Shown piece by piece: positions 1-11,074 of a stretch of DNA of 64,000 bases. The translations under genes and the position numbers were made by a program. This stretch comes from Odontocerum albicorne. Lineage: Eukaryota; Arthropoda; Insecta; Trichoptera; Odontoceridae. The notes beneath the pieces are model-generated. The model was not told where the DNA came from. It was given only the letters and a program-made list of their open reading frames with translations, and searched no databases. The stretch lies in contig OX463859.1 of assembly GCA_949825065.1 (NCBI GenBank), positions 13,034,452 to 13,098,451 on the forward strand, in the 5' to 3' direction. The number at the start of each line of letters is the position of its first letter. Within the stretch, counting starts at the first letter, position 1.

Positions 1-94
1 TTATAAAAAGATGCAATCTTCTTTAAAACCACTGCTCGGAAACATACTTTTTGTTAATTATGTTATTTTTCGAAATGAAAATATAAATTTCATT

Positions 95-310
95 AATATC
101 ACTAAGTACGAAACTTCTTCAAGCGTTGTTTGCAAGACGGCTGTCTTCCTGCATAGAGGTCGTGGATTCGATTCCCGTTGGTACCCATTTTTTCCCAAAT
201 TCCAGTTTCGACTTAGCGCCTCTTTAATATCTTTCTAGTTGTTTGAATGGGATTGCCACGTGGCAATAAGACCGCCAGGCTGTATTGTATACAGTATAAT
301 ACCAACAGAT
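95..310 (+). mobile_element. SINE-A copy, tRNA-derived
   Basis: This is the first of about 25 copies. The head resembles a tRNA: a degenerate A-box region is followed by a good RNA polymerase III B box (GGATTCGATTCCC, about 168-180). A body with the remnant of 'TTTCGACTTAGCGCCTC' and the conserved tail follow; the tail reads GATTGCCACGTGGCAATAAG then CCGCCAGGCTGTA. Family consensus by eye: A box TGGCCTAGTTGG, B box GGTTCGATTCC, total about 200 bp. SINEs of this kind encode no protein and depend on a LINE reverse transcriptase; the tail matches LINE-E in this window. A 75-aa open frame crossing it is chance. Confidence 0.8.
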
Positions 311-488
311 AAGGTCTAGGAGGACAATTATTATTTCAATATAATCCTAGTTTCTTATCAATACTTCCTTTCCGCTTTTAAAATTGATTAAAATTAAAAT
401 ATATTTTTAATAAATTGTATAAAAAACATATATAAAAAAAATATTTCTTAAATTTTCTTTTCAACCGGTATCCTAATTTGTAAGAGTT

Positions 489-675
489 CTCCTTGGCCTA
501 GTTGCTAAGGCACTTGCCTTCCGACCCAGGAGTTACGGCTTCGATTCCCGTTGTTACAAGATTTAAAGAAAAAAAAGGATTCTAGTCTAGTTTTCACTTA
601 CGGCCTCTGTAACATCTTTCAGGTTGGTTGAAAGAGATTGCCATGAAGCAATAGACAAAATTAAAGTATAAAAAA
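489..675 (+). mobile_element. SINE-A copy
   Basis: The head has the A box as TTGGCCTAGTTGCTAAGG and a B box GCTTCGATTCCCG. The body keeps 'TAGTTTTCACTTACGGCC', and the tail GGTTGGTTGAAAGAGATTGCC is followed by CAATAGAC in place of the usual CAATAAGC. The 3' end has decayed. It lies about 180 bp from the previous copy, in the same orientation. Confidence 0.75.
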
Positions 676-892
676 TTCTTAGTAATTAGTATGCTAATCC
701 AGGTATCTTCGACTAGACCCTTTTACAAATTGGATCAACTTCAAGTTATTTTTTTCTTCTGAATTTATTGTCATATTGAAACTTAGTAGCCACCTTATGT
801 ACATTCTTGACACGCTCTAAGGGTGAAAAGTATTACAAAACAATGCTATTCCAATTCTTTATAATGTTGACCTTTAAACAGATTCACAGAAC

Positions 893-1015
893 ATGACGAT
901 TTCCATGACCTAGTTGGTAAGATGTTGATCTTCCATGCGGAGGGGTCAGATTCGATTCCTGTTCGTACCCAAAAATATCAACAATAAAGGGTCCTGGTTA
1001 AAGAGTTCGTCTGGA
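893..1015 (+). mobile_element. SINE-A head, partial copy
   Basis: Only the tRNA-like half is convincing: CATGACCTAGTTGGTAAG (A box) and GATTCGATTCCTGTTCG (B box). The body that follows (CCTGGTTAAAGAG then TTCGTCTGG) differs from the usual one and is also found, inverted, near 14285. It may be a head with an alternative body or a truncated copy next to another repeat. Confidence 0.6.
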
Positions 1016-1020
1016 AAAAT

Positions 1021-1796
1021 ATAAAAACGGATTTAAAATATGAACACAATTATTTTTCACGATTTACAGTATTTTCATTACATACAATGTCGAACTATGA
1101 GCTACAGGCCGTACTCGAGAGGTAACATAAGAATTAATGAAAAAACTGCTTTTTCATTGCCGTTTTTTTTTCAATAAGATGACAAAATATACAATATACA
1201 ACAAATTTATTAAATAATTGATTATTTTTATGAAAGGTGAACATGTTATTCAATATTTTCAGGCCTTGTATTCCTGCCATATTTATTTGACAAATGTTTC
1301 ATATAAATATATAGAGTTGCACAATCATAACATAAATCGAGGTGGTTTTTTACTCCGATGCATAATATTGACCATGAAATTATAATTTAAAAATCGTTAA
1401 AAATATGTTATCGTAACAAAATCAGATGTAGTCTTCTAACACAGTTTACTTAGAAAACGCCGAGCGTTAATGTTTGTATTGGCTAATGTAAGTTTCGTGA
1501 GCCAATACTGTTATATAATATTCGACACACATAATGTCTGAATGCGTTTACATTATGGCATTATTATTGTTATCGTTATATTTTGTAATTATTTTATCAT
1601 ATAATATATATCATCCTACGCTCAACACCGGAGATACAAAAAGGAGATTCGTTGATGAGAGATCAGTAACGATTTGTACACATTCTCAATACCCTGTGTA
1701 GTTTCAGATAATGAAGTTAAAATTAATGCCTGGTACAGTGAGATTATATTTTTTATACCATATATTGTCATCGTCGTTACTAGTTTTATAGCAGAG
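1021..1796. other. AT-rich stretch, no gene seen
   Basis: About 780 bp of AT-rich sequence with stop codons in every frame. I recognise no transposon ends, tRNA-like head or tandem repeat here. Confidence 0.5.
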
Positions 1797-2087
1797 AACC
1801 CCCTCGGTATTCATTCCAACGCCAATTCAGTTGGAAAACAAGGCTGAGGCGTCGAGTTTGTTTTGATTGACTGGATCCGATGACACACCAAAGTGAGACG
1901 ATCGAAGCACACCGGCATGTTTTTTTTTCTTTTCGAAAGAATAGATACGACTTAAGTCATAGGTATCCTTTTATTCCCCAATACCAGGCAGAAAAAACCC
2001 TGCAATTCAACTGGAGTAACACAGCACAGGGTTCGAACCACCGACCTTCCACAAGTCCCATGCGTTATCGTGCGGCTATGCACTTCA
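1797..2087 (-). mobile_element. SINE-B copy, tRNA-derived, inverted
   Basis: Read on the minus strand it begins with GTGCATAGCCGCACGATAAC (A-box-like), continues to GTGGTTCGAACCC (B box, about 2030-2042), then the diagnostic 'CTGTGTTACTCC', the segment CATGCCGGTGTGCTTCGATC, and ends with the block before CCTCAGCC that matches the 3' parts of copies at 24.75, 35.04 and 61.38 kb. At about 290 bp it is shorter than the roughly 375-bp forward copies, having lost part of the middle. There is no coding capacity. Confidence 0.75.
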
Positions 2088-2117
2088 CATTTTTTTATTT
2101 ATATACACATATAGACA

Positions 2118-2465
2118 TACCGTCACGTTGTACTCCTGTCGGGGTAAGCATAGAGGAGAAAGCGCCAGACTTTCCTATCACAATACACATTATTGCCTTT
2201 TATACATCTATACACATTCGCACACAGCTTTTGTGATATATCTGATTTTTTACATTACCTTATTTCAAAATATTTTACACTTGGTTTAACTATACTTTCC
2301 TTGGTCTTCCTATATCACCGCTTCTACTCACATTTGCACTGCATATTTTTTTTGTTAGTATTTCTTTATTCATTCGTTCCACATGTTCAAACCATCTCAG
2401 AGAGCTTGTTTTCATTTTACTCGCACATCAGCTTTTATCCCTGATCACTCCAAGCCGTATTCCGT
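2118..2465 (-). mobile_element. RTE-A LINE fragment (C-terminal coding region and 3' end)
   Basis: On the minus strand it encodes, in decayed frames, the C-terminal part of an RTE-like LINE polyprotein: an LRWFEHVERM-like motif (about 2380-2400), then GRPRKV, then a TAG stop (2290-2292) followed in frame by LNQV. After that come the 'SGAFSSMLTP'-type end and the sequence preceding GACGGTATG. The reverse transcriptase domain is absent, so this is a 5'-truncated dead copy as is usual for LINE insertions. The 118- and 83-aa plus-strand frames over it are antisense shadows. Confidence 0.7.
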
Positions 2466-2880
2466 GACACATTAACAACCCAGGTCACAACTGGTCGAGA
2501 AGGTATATTATTCTAGTGATGATATTAGATTTTAATCAGATGATAAGCTTTTATTAACAGTAATAGAGCCTGAGTGAGCCAAAAGGAATATTAAAGTTCA
2601 TCATTAAACGTTTGTTATGGTTACTGAGAATTGCGCTTGTTATACTGCACGTGAATAAATTATGTGTTGATAATTATGAAATGGATTTAAAAAAAAATAT
2701 CATATACTCGTATAACTAATAACGTCAGAGCAATTAATTTATCCTGTGTAACCCAATACTTCAAAGTACACGTACACACACAGTAAGTATGACAAGGTGA
2801 CACATCCTGTGTAGTTTCTGGCTGGTTGATTAAAAGAGTTTGTCTGAGTCTCGCAGTTTTCTGATGATGTGGAGCTGATG
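2466..2880. other. No gene seen
   Basis: Roughly 400 bp of AT-rich sequence. One TACTCGTA 8-mer lies at about 2705; see findings. Nothing else is recognised. Confidence 0.45.
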
Positions 2881-3060
2881 AGATGATTAGTTTCCACCCC
2901 TTCCGGTTCTAAACCATGATGAGTACAGCGTTAAATACTGCATTAATAATCTCTTTCATTTGGTCTATCCACCTTTCTATAGACATTCTCCTCAACATTT
3001 CCAGTGAAAACCAGCTTCTTCTAACTGTCTTCATATCTTCTAGTGATAAGTCCGAAGTGT
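2881..3060 (-). mobile_element. Possible LINE C-terminal fragment
   Basis: The minus strand gives a readable run containing LSLEDMKTVRRSW and then RWIDQMKEIINAV, which resembles the basic 'GRPRTRWIDQIK' segment near the C-terminus of RTE-like LINE proteins. There is no catalytic motif and the frame is short. It could be another RTE subfamily or a chance resemblance. Confidence 0.3.
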
Positions 3061-4661
3061 GCAATATTTTCTTTCAGCATGTGTAAATTTTATTTTACTA
3101 ACCACAATGCGTCATTTAAAATGTATACAGTTTTGATGGAAAAATGAACCTTAGAGTACAAGTACATAATGATACTAAATACCCATTGTTTTGTGAATTT
3201 AGAGAATCAGTTCACTGGTCAAGACCTGTTACAAAGTATTTGATTTCTTTATCACAAAATGTATACTTTTCCCGCAATATTTAAACACCCTGCTGGAAAA
3301 TTTACACTGCATTCACATTCTCCTCCAAACGTTTTAAGCTCTCTCTTTGTTGCTCATCCCCTACCCTCTATCAAAGTTATTATTTTTAATTTGAGAGCAC
3401 GACAATATAAAAATCACTACTCTCCTTAAATAATGTGTTGTAAATTCATGGCACATAGAACTACATATTCCTCCTCCCAAATGATGTATGAACGCGTGGA
3501 GTTGGAACCAGGTTTATTGCGTCAACTCTTATTGTATCTGTGGGCTCGGACGTATTTAATAATTTCGCTGGAAACCGTGTTCCTCAAACTCCTTGAAAAG
3601 TGTTTATTTTAACTTGATATGTTAGAAATATGTAAATACTTACATTTCAACTTCATAGTTTTGTCTTTTTTATATTACCAGCTCACACATATGACGCATT
3701 TGTCACCAAACAACCGTGTTTCTTCATATGGCCTCCCTCACAGCTTTAATATAAATAGATTATTTCAGTAATGTATGAATTTAATTTGTCCTTGTCTCTG
3801 GAAATTTCGCAATAATCCATCATATATTACAAATTTCGACTTTTGACTCTTTAAAGAAACTTGTTTCACCTAAGTTTTTTGTTTTTTTTTTTTTTAATAG
3901 AACATTTTACAGTTGTTCTTTTAATGTTGACGCATTTATATTCAAAGTTTTCTTCTTGTGTTCGCCCAAGATCGTAAAAAATATAATGCTCGTATGCCTG
4001 AGAAGATTTTTTGCGTTTTTAAATCGTGATTTTTATGTCTGTATGAAATTGAATTATGTGGATTGTCGAGGGCTCGGTAAGGTGTAAAATTGGTATTTCA
4101 TTTTATTCGTACGATATCCTTTAATATATTCGAATTATTAATGCGGACATTTTGAAAAGCATGCCTGGAAGAGAGACGAAGATTTATTAAGAGATGTCCC
4201 GATAATCTTATTAACAGAATGACCACGGGAAATACTTTCGCATGAACACCTGGAAAGCCTATTTTGATACAGATGATCGAGTTTAATACACTAAGGATTT
4301 CTATTTAGAACTGACGGTAGATTTTTTAAGAAATAAAGTCTACTTAGATAAAAACCATAGACTATGCTATGATAAGTAAGTAAAATAATTAAAATGCTTC
4401 TTTTTTAATTTTAACGATTCAAATATTGCTAAATTACTTAAAATTTAAATGGTATAAGGTATTCAACGTTGCAAAGTTTTCTATTTGATTTTAATACAAA
4501 GTGCTAAATTTGAACGTGTTGTGTTTTACAGCTACCCATAGTTGTTAAGGAATAACATTAACTCTACACAATATAAATACGAACTACAGTTAAAATGCTT
4601 ATAACGTAAGTAAACCTTTTCAATACTATATATTGCATGATTAATCTTAACTAGTTTTAAC
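3061..4661. other. Unassigned AT-rich stretch
   Basis: About 1.6 kb with poly-T/poly-A tracts (for example near 3885) and stop codons in all frames. I recognise no transposable element here. Confidence 0.4.
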
Positions 4662-4735
4662 CCGTGAAATATTCACGGAAGTAAAACAAATTCTACATTT
4701 ATGAAAATATATATTCATAAATGTAAAATTTGTTT
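4662..4735. repeat. Adjacent palindrome and long hairpin
   Basis: A perfect palindrome with a 3-nt centre (CCGTGAA-ATA-TTCACGG, 4662-4678) lies just upstream of an inverted repeat. That repeat has arms AAACAAATTCTACATTTATG (from 4684) and its near-perfect complement ending at 4735, with an 8-nt AT spacer. It may be the core of a decayed MITE. Confidence 0.6.
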
Positions 4736-4736
4736 A

Positions 4737-5540
4737 TATATATCATTTATACATCGTCCCCTTTTACACCGGTTCATAAATTGTTAGCTAGGTATTTAAT
4801 ATTCGTTCAGTATAGTTTCGACGGACCCACCGAGAATCAAATTTCGAATTACTTTCGGAGAGAATCCAAGTATTCCTCTCTCGCTCTCTTGTATTCAAAA
4901 TTCAATTCTCGTATTCTTTCTTGGGCGACAACCATCGTATGGGTTTTGGTCTATTTATACTATGATAATATGATACATTTTGATGATTTTATTATCTTCC
5001 GAATTGGATTTGAACTAAATTGAACTTTAACGGTGTGTCAATTGAATGAAAAATAAGTTAAATTTACTTTAAATTTTTATCTGTGTATTGTGTCTTGATT
5101 ATTTGATTTGTCAATCAAAAACATTTTATGTGTCAGCACACACACAAATATATTGGTATGGCGAAGTGACCAAAGATGTATTATGACCGAATTCTTTTAT
5201 CAATTTTTAATACTCTCTTGAAATGATTCATTAATTTATTTCTGTCTTCGCCAATGTAAATTTATTTCTGGTTTTCTGTCTTCTTTTTTTTCTTATTTCT
5301 TTTTCTTTCTCTTGAACAAATATGGCCTTGTTAAATTAGCTTGTTTTATTTAACTGTTTTTTTATTATTATTTTTGGTATGGCATAGTTTTTTCCCCTAC
5401 GTTCATTATATTAATTCTCTACCTTTCATTAAAATCTTTTTAAAACATTTGTATGGTTAGCCGGAAGAAATTATCACTTGACAATAAACTTCCTATATTA
5501 TATCATACACTGTTATGCTGAGACATAAACAAATAAATTA
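4737..5540. other. Unassigned AT-rich stretch
   Basis: About 800 bp. A 97-aa open frame (4730-5023) starts in the hairpin and has no recognisable domain; I treat it as chance. There is a pyrimidine-rich tract around 5270-5310. Confidence 0.4.
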
Positions 5541-5544
5541 TTTT

Positions 5545-5957
5545 ACATACATACCGTCACGCCATTTCCCAGATGTGGTAGGCAGAAAAAACAGATCGCC
5601 AGAATTTTCAATCTCGACACACATTCTTTGCCTTTTATATATCCGTACACCATATCATACACCTACCATTTCTATTATTTTCTACGTTTGCTTCTATCAA
5701 AATATCGTTCACTTGATCCAACTATAATGTGTTTGGTTTTCATCTACTACATCTTTCACTCACATTTTCACTATATGATAAAAGATTACTCTTTAAACGG
5801 CGCTATATAAAATGTACTTTTATTATTTTATATTAATTTTGTTAGTCTTTCTTCATTCATTTGTTTTGCTTGCCCAAATCATCTCAAAGCGCTTTTCTTC
5901 ATCTTGCTCAGCATATCAGCCTTAATTCACATTCATCCCTAATACCTTTATGTTCTC
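5545..5957 (-). mobile_element. RTE-A LINE fragment
   Basis: On the minus strand the decayed coding region carries the KALxMIWAxQTN region (about 5860-5900), the KPNTL segment corresponding to GRPRKV, a TAG at 5722-5724 and then LDQVNDIL in frame. The 3' end has the 'GEMA(V)' region and the GACGGTATG end. Its 5' side abuts a LINE-C tail at 5958, so two unrelated repeats meet head to tail. Confidence 0.7.
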
Positions 5958-6117
5958 AGTGAGACACAGGCAAAAGCATAGTTTACTGGGGACACGATAA
6001 ATGAAAGGCAACAAACCCAGATCCATTAAAATTGTGTGTCCAAATTAAATTATCTGTTGTTTTTTCACAAATGACGTATATTTCATGCATGTGTAAAATA
6101 AATAAATAAATTTTTAT
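5958..6117 (+). mobile_element. LINE-C 3' UTR and tail
   Basis: This stretch of about 160 bp is repeated with about 85-90% identity (by eye) at 53605-53775. It starts at CTCAGTGAGACACAGGCAAA and ends with TGTGTAAAATAAATAAATAA, a simple-repeat tail typical of non-LTR retrotransposons. No coding part remains, so the clade cannot be assigned. Confidence 0.6.
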
Positions 6118-6129
6118 TCCATAAAAAAA

Positions 6130-6745
6130 CGTTTAACAAAATAATTTCACCGAAAACAATCTTAAAACACGATGGCGTAAATAATACCATCACGCCATTT
6201 CCTTGCCGGGCCAGGGAGAGGGGACAGATTGCCAGACTTCCTATTTCGACACACACCGTTAACTTCTTCTATTTTCATACACCACCTAATCCAATTTTTA
6301 CCATTTCTCTTACTCTCTATGTTTCCTTCTTTCAGGAAATTATTCGTTTGATTCAATCATACTTTCCTCGGTCTTTCTCTCATACATTTTTCACTCACAT
6401 TTTCACTATACATAAATTTTACTAGTATTTCTTCATTCATTTTTCGTTCATGCCCTTACCATTTCAGAGTATTCTTCTTCATCTTAAATAACACATCAGT
6501 CTCAAGTCCACATTCATTTCTAATTATTTAATTCCGTATTCTGTAAAACATTTTCATCACATATATTTTTCTCAGTGCACACATTTCTACTACATTTTCA
6601 CCCTATATATTCTTCTCAGTGCACGCATTTCTACAGCGTTTATTCGGCTTCTTTCAGTCTTTTCCTACCTATTTACATCTGCATTTCAGTCCTATGTATC
6701 AAAATTAACTCTTTAGTCATGTTTGAAAATACTACATCAATAGCA
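6130..6745 (-). mobile_element. RTE-A LINE fragment with long readable C-terminus
   Basis: The minus-strand frame 6162-6356 reads LNQTNNFLKEGNIESKRNG and onwards to WCMKIEEVNGVCRNRKSG and ends WRDGIIYAIVF-stop. It is preceded in frame by GRPRKV and a TGA at 6357-6359. The same protein end and the 3' sequence after it (ACAATCTT... GTTAAACG) occur at 11768-11990 on the plus strand, defining a subfamily. Upstream the LKW (LRW equivalent) tryptophan is intact (about 6470). The AVEMRAL-equivalent region (ttctcagtgcacgcatttctac) is present twice (about 6565 and 6612), a local duplication. The copy is dead. Confidence 0.75.
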
Positions 6746-7555
6746 GAATTCCTTTACTTGCTCTAATATTTGAATAAACATTGCTTATCCGTATATTGCA
6801 TTCAACTTTCTTTCAAATTTTTCCATGACCGTACTTTTTATAAATTCGGCCATAAAAATTGTACATCTTTGGTCAACTCACCATACAGATTTATATTTGT
6901 GCGTTAGTGTGTGTTAATGTGTGTAAATCGACATGAGTTTAAATGTGAAGTGGGTTAGTGGTTTTTTTTTGTTACTTTACATGTTAGATTCCATTTTAAC
7001 ACAAGTCCATTTGCTAAGTGAATTCGAAATGAAAAAAAATTATATAGCAAATAAATAAAGAATACCATACAATGCGTTCGATTTGGGAATCAACACTTAT
7101 TCTGGAGTGTCTCGAAACCAACATCTGCTTTTGGAAATGTCTCAATAAGAGGACAATTTAAATATTTGGTTTATCGTTCGGAAAAAATAAGACTTGAATA
7201 TTTTAGTTTCAAGTAATTTTAGTATCAAAAGTTGACAGAAAATGGCTTATTATAATTTCAACCACACATTTATTGGAATGAATTACCAATTTGCGGTATG
7301 AAGTGGCATTGTCAATGAAATTCCATTTTGATGTTACATAATAAGAAAGTACACAACTGGTATTGCGTAACGTTCGAGCTGATACTGGCAGAGTTGGACA
7401 GATCTCGTTACATTCATACGACAGAGTTAAGAGAACTTTAACCGGGGAAGTTGCCGAAACTGGTTTTATGAAAAATCTTAAATAAACCAATTCAAAGTTG
7501 TATACCAAGAGGAAAAACTCGCCGACAGTGCCGTTTATAAAAAATAATAAAAGTA
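6746..7555. other. Unassigned stretch with an unrecognised open frame
   Basis: AT-rich. A 99-aa minus-strand frame (7209-7508) has no domain I recognise and no supporting splice or promoter signal. The region around 7300-7480 has somewhat higher GC than its surroundings, so a relic of a gene or transposon cannot be excluded. Confidence 0.35.
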
Positions 7556-7562
7556 CAATTTA

Positions 7563-7915
7563 TATATTGTAGTTTGATAAGCAAACTCTCTTCCAGGGTG
7601 CTCCAACTCGGGATTTGAACCCAATTTTATTGACATTATAAATATTATAAAAAAGCAAATTTAGTCTAAGGATAGGAACGTGGTTTTATAATTTAGACGG
7701 CTGCCAGGTGATGTGCCTGGGTGGTATTGTTGTATTTAATGATGTTTTTTATATGAAAAATTGATTCAAAATGTGTTTATTAAATAGTTAACTCCATGAA
7801 TATTTTGTATTCAATAATAATATATGGATAATTTATGTAGCACCGTTTAGAGAACGGACTCTCCTCAAGGGCGCTCTAGGTCGGGATTCGAACATTCTAT
7901 TATGGGTAAAAAGGG
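7563..7915 (-). mobile_element. LINE-D 3' UTR repeat, inverted
   Basis: Bases 7670-7900 are the inverted equivalent of 25410-25640: CCAGGTGATGTG, the block CGTTTAGAGAACGGACTCTC and GGGATTCGAAC all match in order. A second, shorter copy of the same block lies at 7563-7625 (AGGGTGCTCC... GGGATTTGAAC). In LINE-D this sequence lies downstream of a CR1-like protein end (see 18955-19275 and 25190-25640). Confidence 0.6.
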
Positions 7916-7989
7916 AATATGAACTACAAAAAAATATAAATGAATATTTAAAAAAAAGCATTGCAAACCAATAAAATATAGTATGTACA

Positions 7990-8640
7990 TATTAAAATAC
8001 ATTTCAAAAACACGTTTACTCGTATGTCTCAAGATAAATAACAAAAAATACATTTAAGAGAGAAGCTATCAAAATGTCTGATTTCATCTCATAACATCCC
8101 CCAGCCGAGATACACTACACCAATATATGACAAGCCCAGCCGCGAGGATAGATGTTTTTCAGCCCACACCCTTGCACGTGTAGGTAAAGATGAAAAAAAA
8201 AACAGAAAATTAATAAATGTCAGAAAAAACCATATAAAAGTAAATCCACAAATACCACCACATATTAACTCAAACAAATACATATAGAATCTTTGACAGC
8301 AACATAACATGTATCATAGATGTATACATTCATTCCCAAATTGCACACATATCTCAAAATAAATTGCAGAAAATACATTCAAGAGGAAAGATATTTAAAG
8401 GTCCGGGCTCGTCCCACAACATCCCTCCGGCTGAGATACGCCCCACTAATATAGGGTGAGCCCGACCGCAATTACGCCGTTTGTTTTTCAGCCCATACCC
8501 TTTACATATAGATAGACTAAGAAAAAAAATTAACATATGGCAGAAAACAAAATAAAATAAGTAACTCACAAATCCATGAGATAAAAATATAAGTATATCG
8601 TAATGAAAAGCATTAATTTCAATGGATGCCATTTATGAAA
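7990..8640. repeat. Rep1, two tandem units
   Basis: Two head-to-tail units of about 340 bp (from about 8000 and about 8340) share AAATACATT... CATCCC... GCTGAGATACGCCCCAC... TTTTTCAGCCCACACCCTT. A third copy with the start of a fourth lies at 43060-43460 with the same layout. The pairs therefore look like a composite unit that moved or was duplicated as a block. The 73- and 92-aa frames on the minus strand are within the repeat and unrecognised. A TACTCGTA insertion sits at 8017-8024 relative to the other copies. Confidence 0.65.
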
Positions 8641-8689
8641 ATAGTGTATAGGAATTACATTTACAAAAGGAATTTATTCATTTTTTTAT

Positions 8690-8800
8690 TTGTGATTTGT
8701 TTAGTCAAACACTGTTTATTCTATTTTATGTTTGATTTAAATCACAATGCGTTTAAACTTCCACAGTGTTAATGATTTAACTATAAATACTATTTTATTT
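8690..8800 (+). repeat. Rep2 fragment
   Basis: Matches 31505-31725 and 42840-42965: TTTGTTTAGTCAAACACTGT, TTTATTC, then TTAAACTTCCACAGTGTTAA and an AACTATAAATA end. As at 43 kb it lies close to Rep1, suggesting that Rep1 and Rep2 form one larger element. Confidence 0.5.
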
Positions 8801-9014
8801 GTATTTACAAAAATAAAGATATCTCATGTATAGACATTTCAACCTACCAGAAATAAACTATTGTAATTATGGAATTTCCAAAAAAAGACTATCTTGACAG
8901 TTGATCAACTTAAACAAAATCTCAATAAACAGGTTCTTCTCTCAAGTCATATAAAATAACTTACCATGGTTTTCTGCAGATGATGAAAGAGTTACGAAAC
9001 ATATCGAACGGCGT

Positions 9015-9185
9015 GTAGCGATCAAATGAATACTTTGAAAGAAGGAAAGTAAAAAGTTTGAGAAATTGTAAATGTTAAGCTGTATGAGAATGTGCATGGA
9101 TGTGTAAGTGGTGAAATATATTGGACAAGTTTGTAGAGTTTGGTGATCTGTTCTCTTTGCCTACCCCAGTATTTTTTGATGTACG
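9015..9185 (+). mobile_element. RTE-A LINE 3' fragment
   Basis: Decayed equivalent of NDILKEGNVRSQRN, then the CMDV segment (about 9095) and the LFSLPTP end (about 9150-9165). Only the last roughly 170 bp of the element are present. Confidence 0.5.
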
Positions 9186-10145
9186 TTTTGCTGACGATAT
9201 GTTTTAAACCTTAATAAAATACCACGTTTGATATTAAAATATTGAGACTGGAAGACGAGGATTGTGTCACCTACGATGTCTGAAATATGTTTAAAATAAA
9301 GAAAAAGCTGTTACGTCTGAAGAAGGCAATGTCCTATCTGAAGAAGACAATGTCCACAAAGAAAGATAAACTAAGAATTGAAACATAAAGTGATAGATCA
9401 GCGAATCGTATGACAAATACTCGTGTAAGTTCAAAACAGAGCTTACTAAAGCTCTATTTTGAACTAATACGAGCCATTGACGTTAAAAAAAGTCACCCTT
9501 CTGATTGTCGATCATCAATTTCTTCACTTTTTTACTATCACCTCGAGTATAAGTTTCCTCATAAGATCTTGGGCATATTTTATCATTTACGTAATGTATG
9601 ATGTCTCGTATCAACGTACTGGTGTCACCTGAATACACTCAAAGCGAGACCGTGCCATTCGATGAATATCCTGGTCAAAGACCTTAGACAGTGAAACTAC
9701 CAAAATGTCGTCAATACTTTAGTTAGCATATAAAATAAAATAAACTCTCAGGTGATTAAAGAATGAATCATTTTATCACTAATTGGAAAATCGAATTTGA
9801 GATGTGGTCTGTTGTGATATAGATGGATTACTTTTTTGTTTTTCGAAACAAATGTCTGAATGGTTAGCTTCTTGGATATTAATCTGCCTTTTTCACATAA
9901 TCGTTGTATACCATATTTACTCGTATTGGTTGCACGGAAAATAATGGCCGATTTTAATTTCATAATATTTTGAAAGCTCTTTGCCAGAAAATATTTATAC
10001 TTTTGTTGTTGTTGATAGTTATGAATCTGATATATTTATTCATTGAATCGAGCATTTAATTTGGATTGGTTTAATTATTAAAAAATTTGATTGAAAAAAT
10101 AAGAATTATTTGTATTTTTTTACATGAATTTAAACTTGGGTATTA
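9186..10145. other. Unassigned stretch
   Basis: About 950 bp without a recognisable element. A short duplication of TCTGAAGAAG-GACAATGTCC type lies at about 9315-9352. The 63- and 71-aa frames here have no domain I recognise. Confidence 0.35.
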
Positions 10146-10149
10146 TACA

Positions 10150-10330
10150 ATTTTAATCAAACACGAGGTGAAGGAACCACTTCAGAACAGTGCGGTGGGG
10201 GTTCGAAAAGCTTAGGAATGGAAACGTAAGTCTTAAAAATGAAGAGGGTCGAGGATGCCCTCTTACTGTTGAAAACGAAAAGCTCAATTGGAAAAAAAAC
10301 ACGCGAAGAAACAATTAAATATTATCCACG
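10150..10330 (+). pseudogene. Mariner transposase fragment (N-terminal DNA-binding region)
   Basis: The frame beginning at 10196 reads WGFEKLRNGNVSLKNEEG and then the RG-PLTVEN segment, the typical end of the second helix-turn-helix of mariner transposases (family pattern WFxKFRNGDxSLxxExRxGRP). The catalytic DDD region and both terminal inverted repeats are absent. It is a deeply decayed fragment, different in sequence from the other mariner remnants in this window. Confidence 0.65.
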
Positions 10331-10369
10331 TCCTGATATGTTGAATAAATAATAATTGCGAGTGAAAAT

Positions 10370-10440
10370 GTTATAGTTTTGACATTCAGCTGTCTGTTGA
10401 TGTGTCGGGGTGATATTGTTAGGTTTAATCTTTCGGAGGC
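10370..10440 (-). mobile_element. LINE-D 3' UTR snippet
   Basis: A short match to the end of the LINE-D repeat: CTGTTGATGTGTCGGGGTGATATTGTT, as at 7705-7735. It is followed by a piece (about 10475-10530) whose inverted equivalent lies at 25140-25200. Confidence 0.35.
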
Positions 10441-10659
10441 ATCTTTTTTTTGTTTTTGAGAACACATACATACATTTTTTGTTTGTTCTCAAGCGCTGTT
10501 TTATAACATAACAGTTTATAATAGTTGAAAATGATAGAAAAATCAGAAGAATTATACTTTTTCACTTAAAAATGTCCTCAAAAGAGTTTTTTTTATTAAT
10601 TAAAAAAAGGGGTATTAAAAACTTGAATCTTTATAGTGAAAAATATATCTACCGTTGAC

Positions 10660-10745
10660 ATTGGTGACCTTCTTTGCTTAGTTAGTATGACGATTGAGTT
10701 TCAACCGGGGGTTTTGGGTTTGATTCCACAAAGAAATGTTGCATT
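10660..10745 (+). mobile_element. SINE-A head, decayed
   Basis: Readable as GTGACCTTCTTTGCTTAGTT (A-box region) and GGGTTTGATTCC (B box). The body and tail are missing. Confidence 0.5.
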
Positions 10746-10839
10746 TGATGCAAATGCAACATGCATTTGAAATGTGTTTTTGAAGGCGGCACTTGCACAG
10801 TTCACGGATTACCAGAAAAATTAATCGATTGATTATTAA

Positions 10840-11060
10840 AGAAATCGGTGTAGATACACATCTATCTTTGCTGTGTGCAAGAAGAACGACACTCTCAAGT
10901 GGTTAGTTCTGGTTGGAAGTTATGAATGGCCAAATAATCAGAGGCCGAGCACCCGCCCGATAGATGAAATGACCAGATGAAAAAAGTTGCGGGTTGCTTA
11001 CTTCAGGAGAGTACTGGAACAAGATGGTTGATGACCATGTTGGTAATTTTTCTTTAAACT
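10840..11060 (+). mobile_element. Possible RTE-like LINE C-terminal fragment
   Basis: Interrupted frames give NGQIIRGRAPAR followed by a degenerate KVAGLL-ESTGTRW segment, resembling the RGRPPxRWxDEI...VAG end of some RTE-like proteins. The resemblance is weak and needs a protein search. Confidence 0.35.
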
Positions 11061-11074
11061 TAAGGTATGACTAA

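Noticed and set aside
1880..2444. 118- and 83-aa plus-strand frames
   Set aside because: They are antisense to SINE-B and RTE-A, whose identity explains the sequence.
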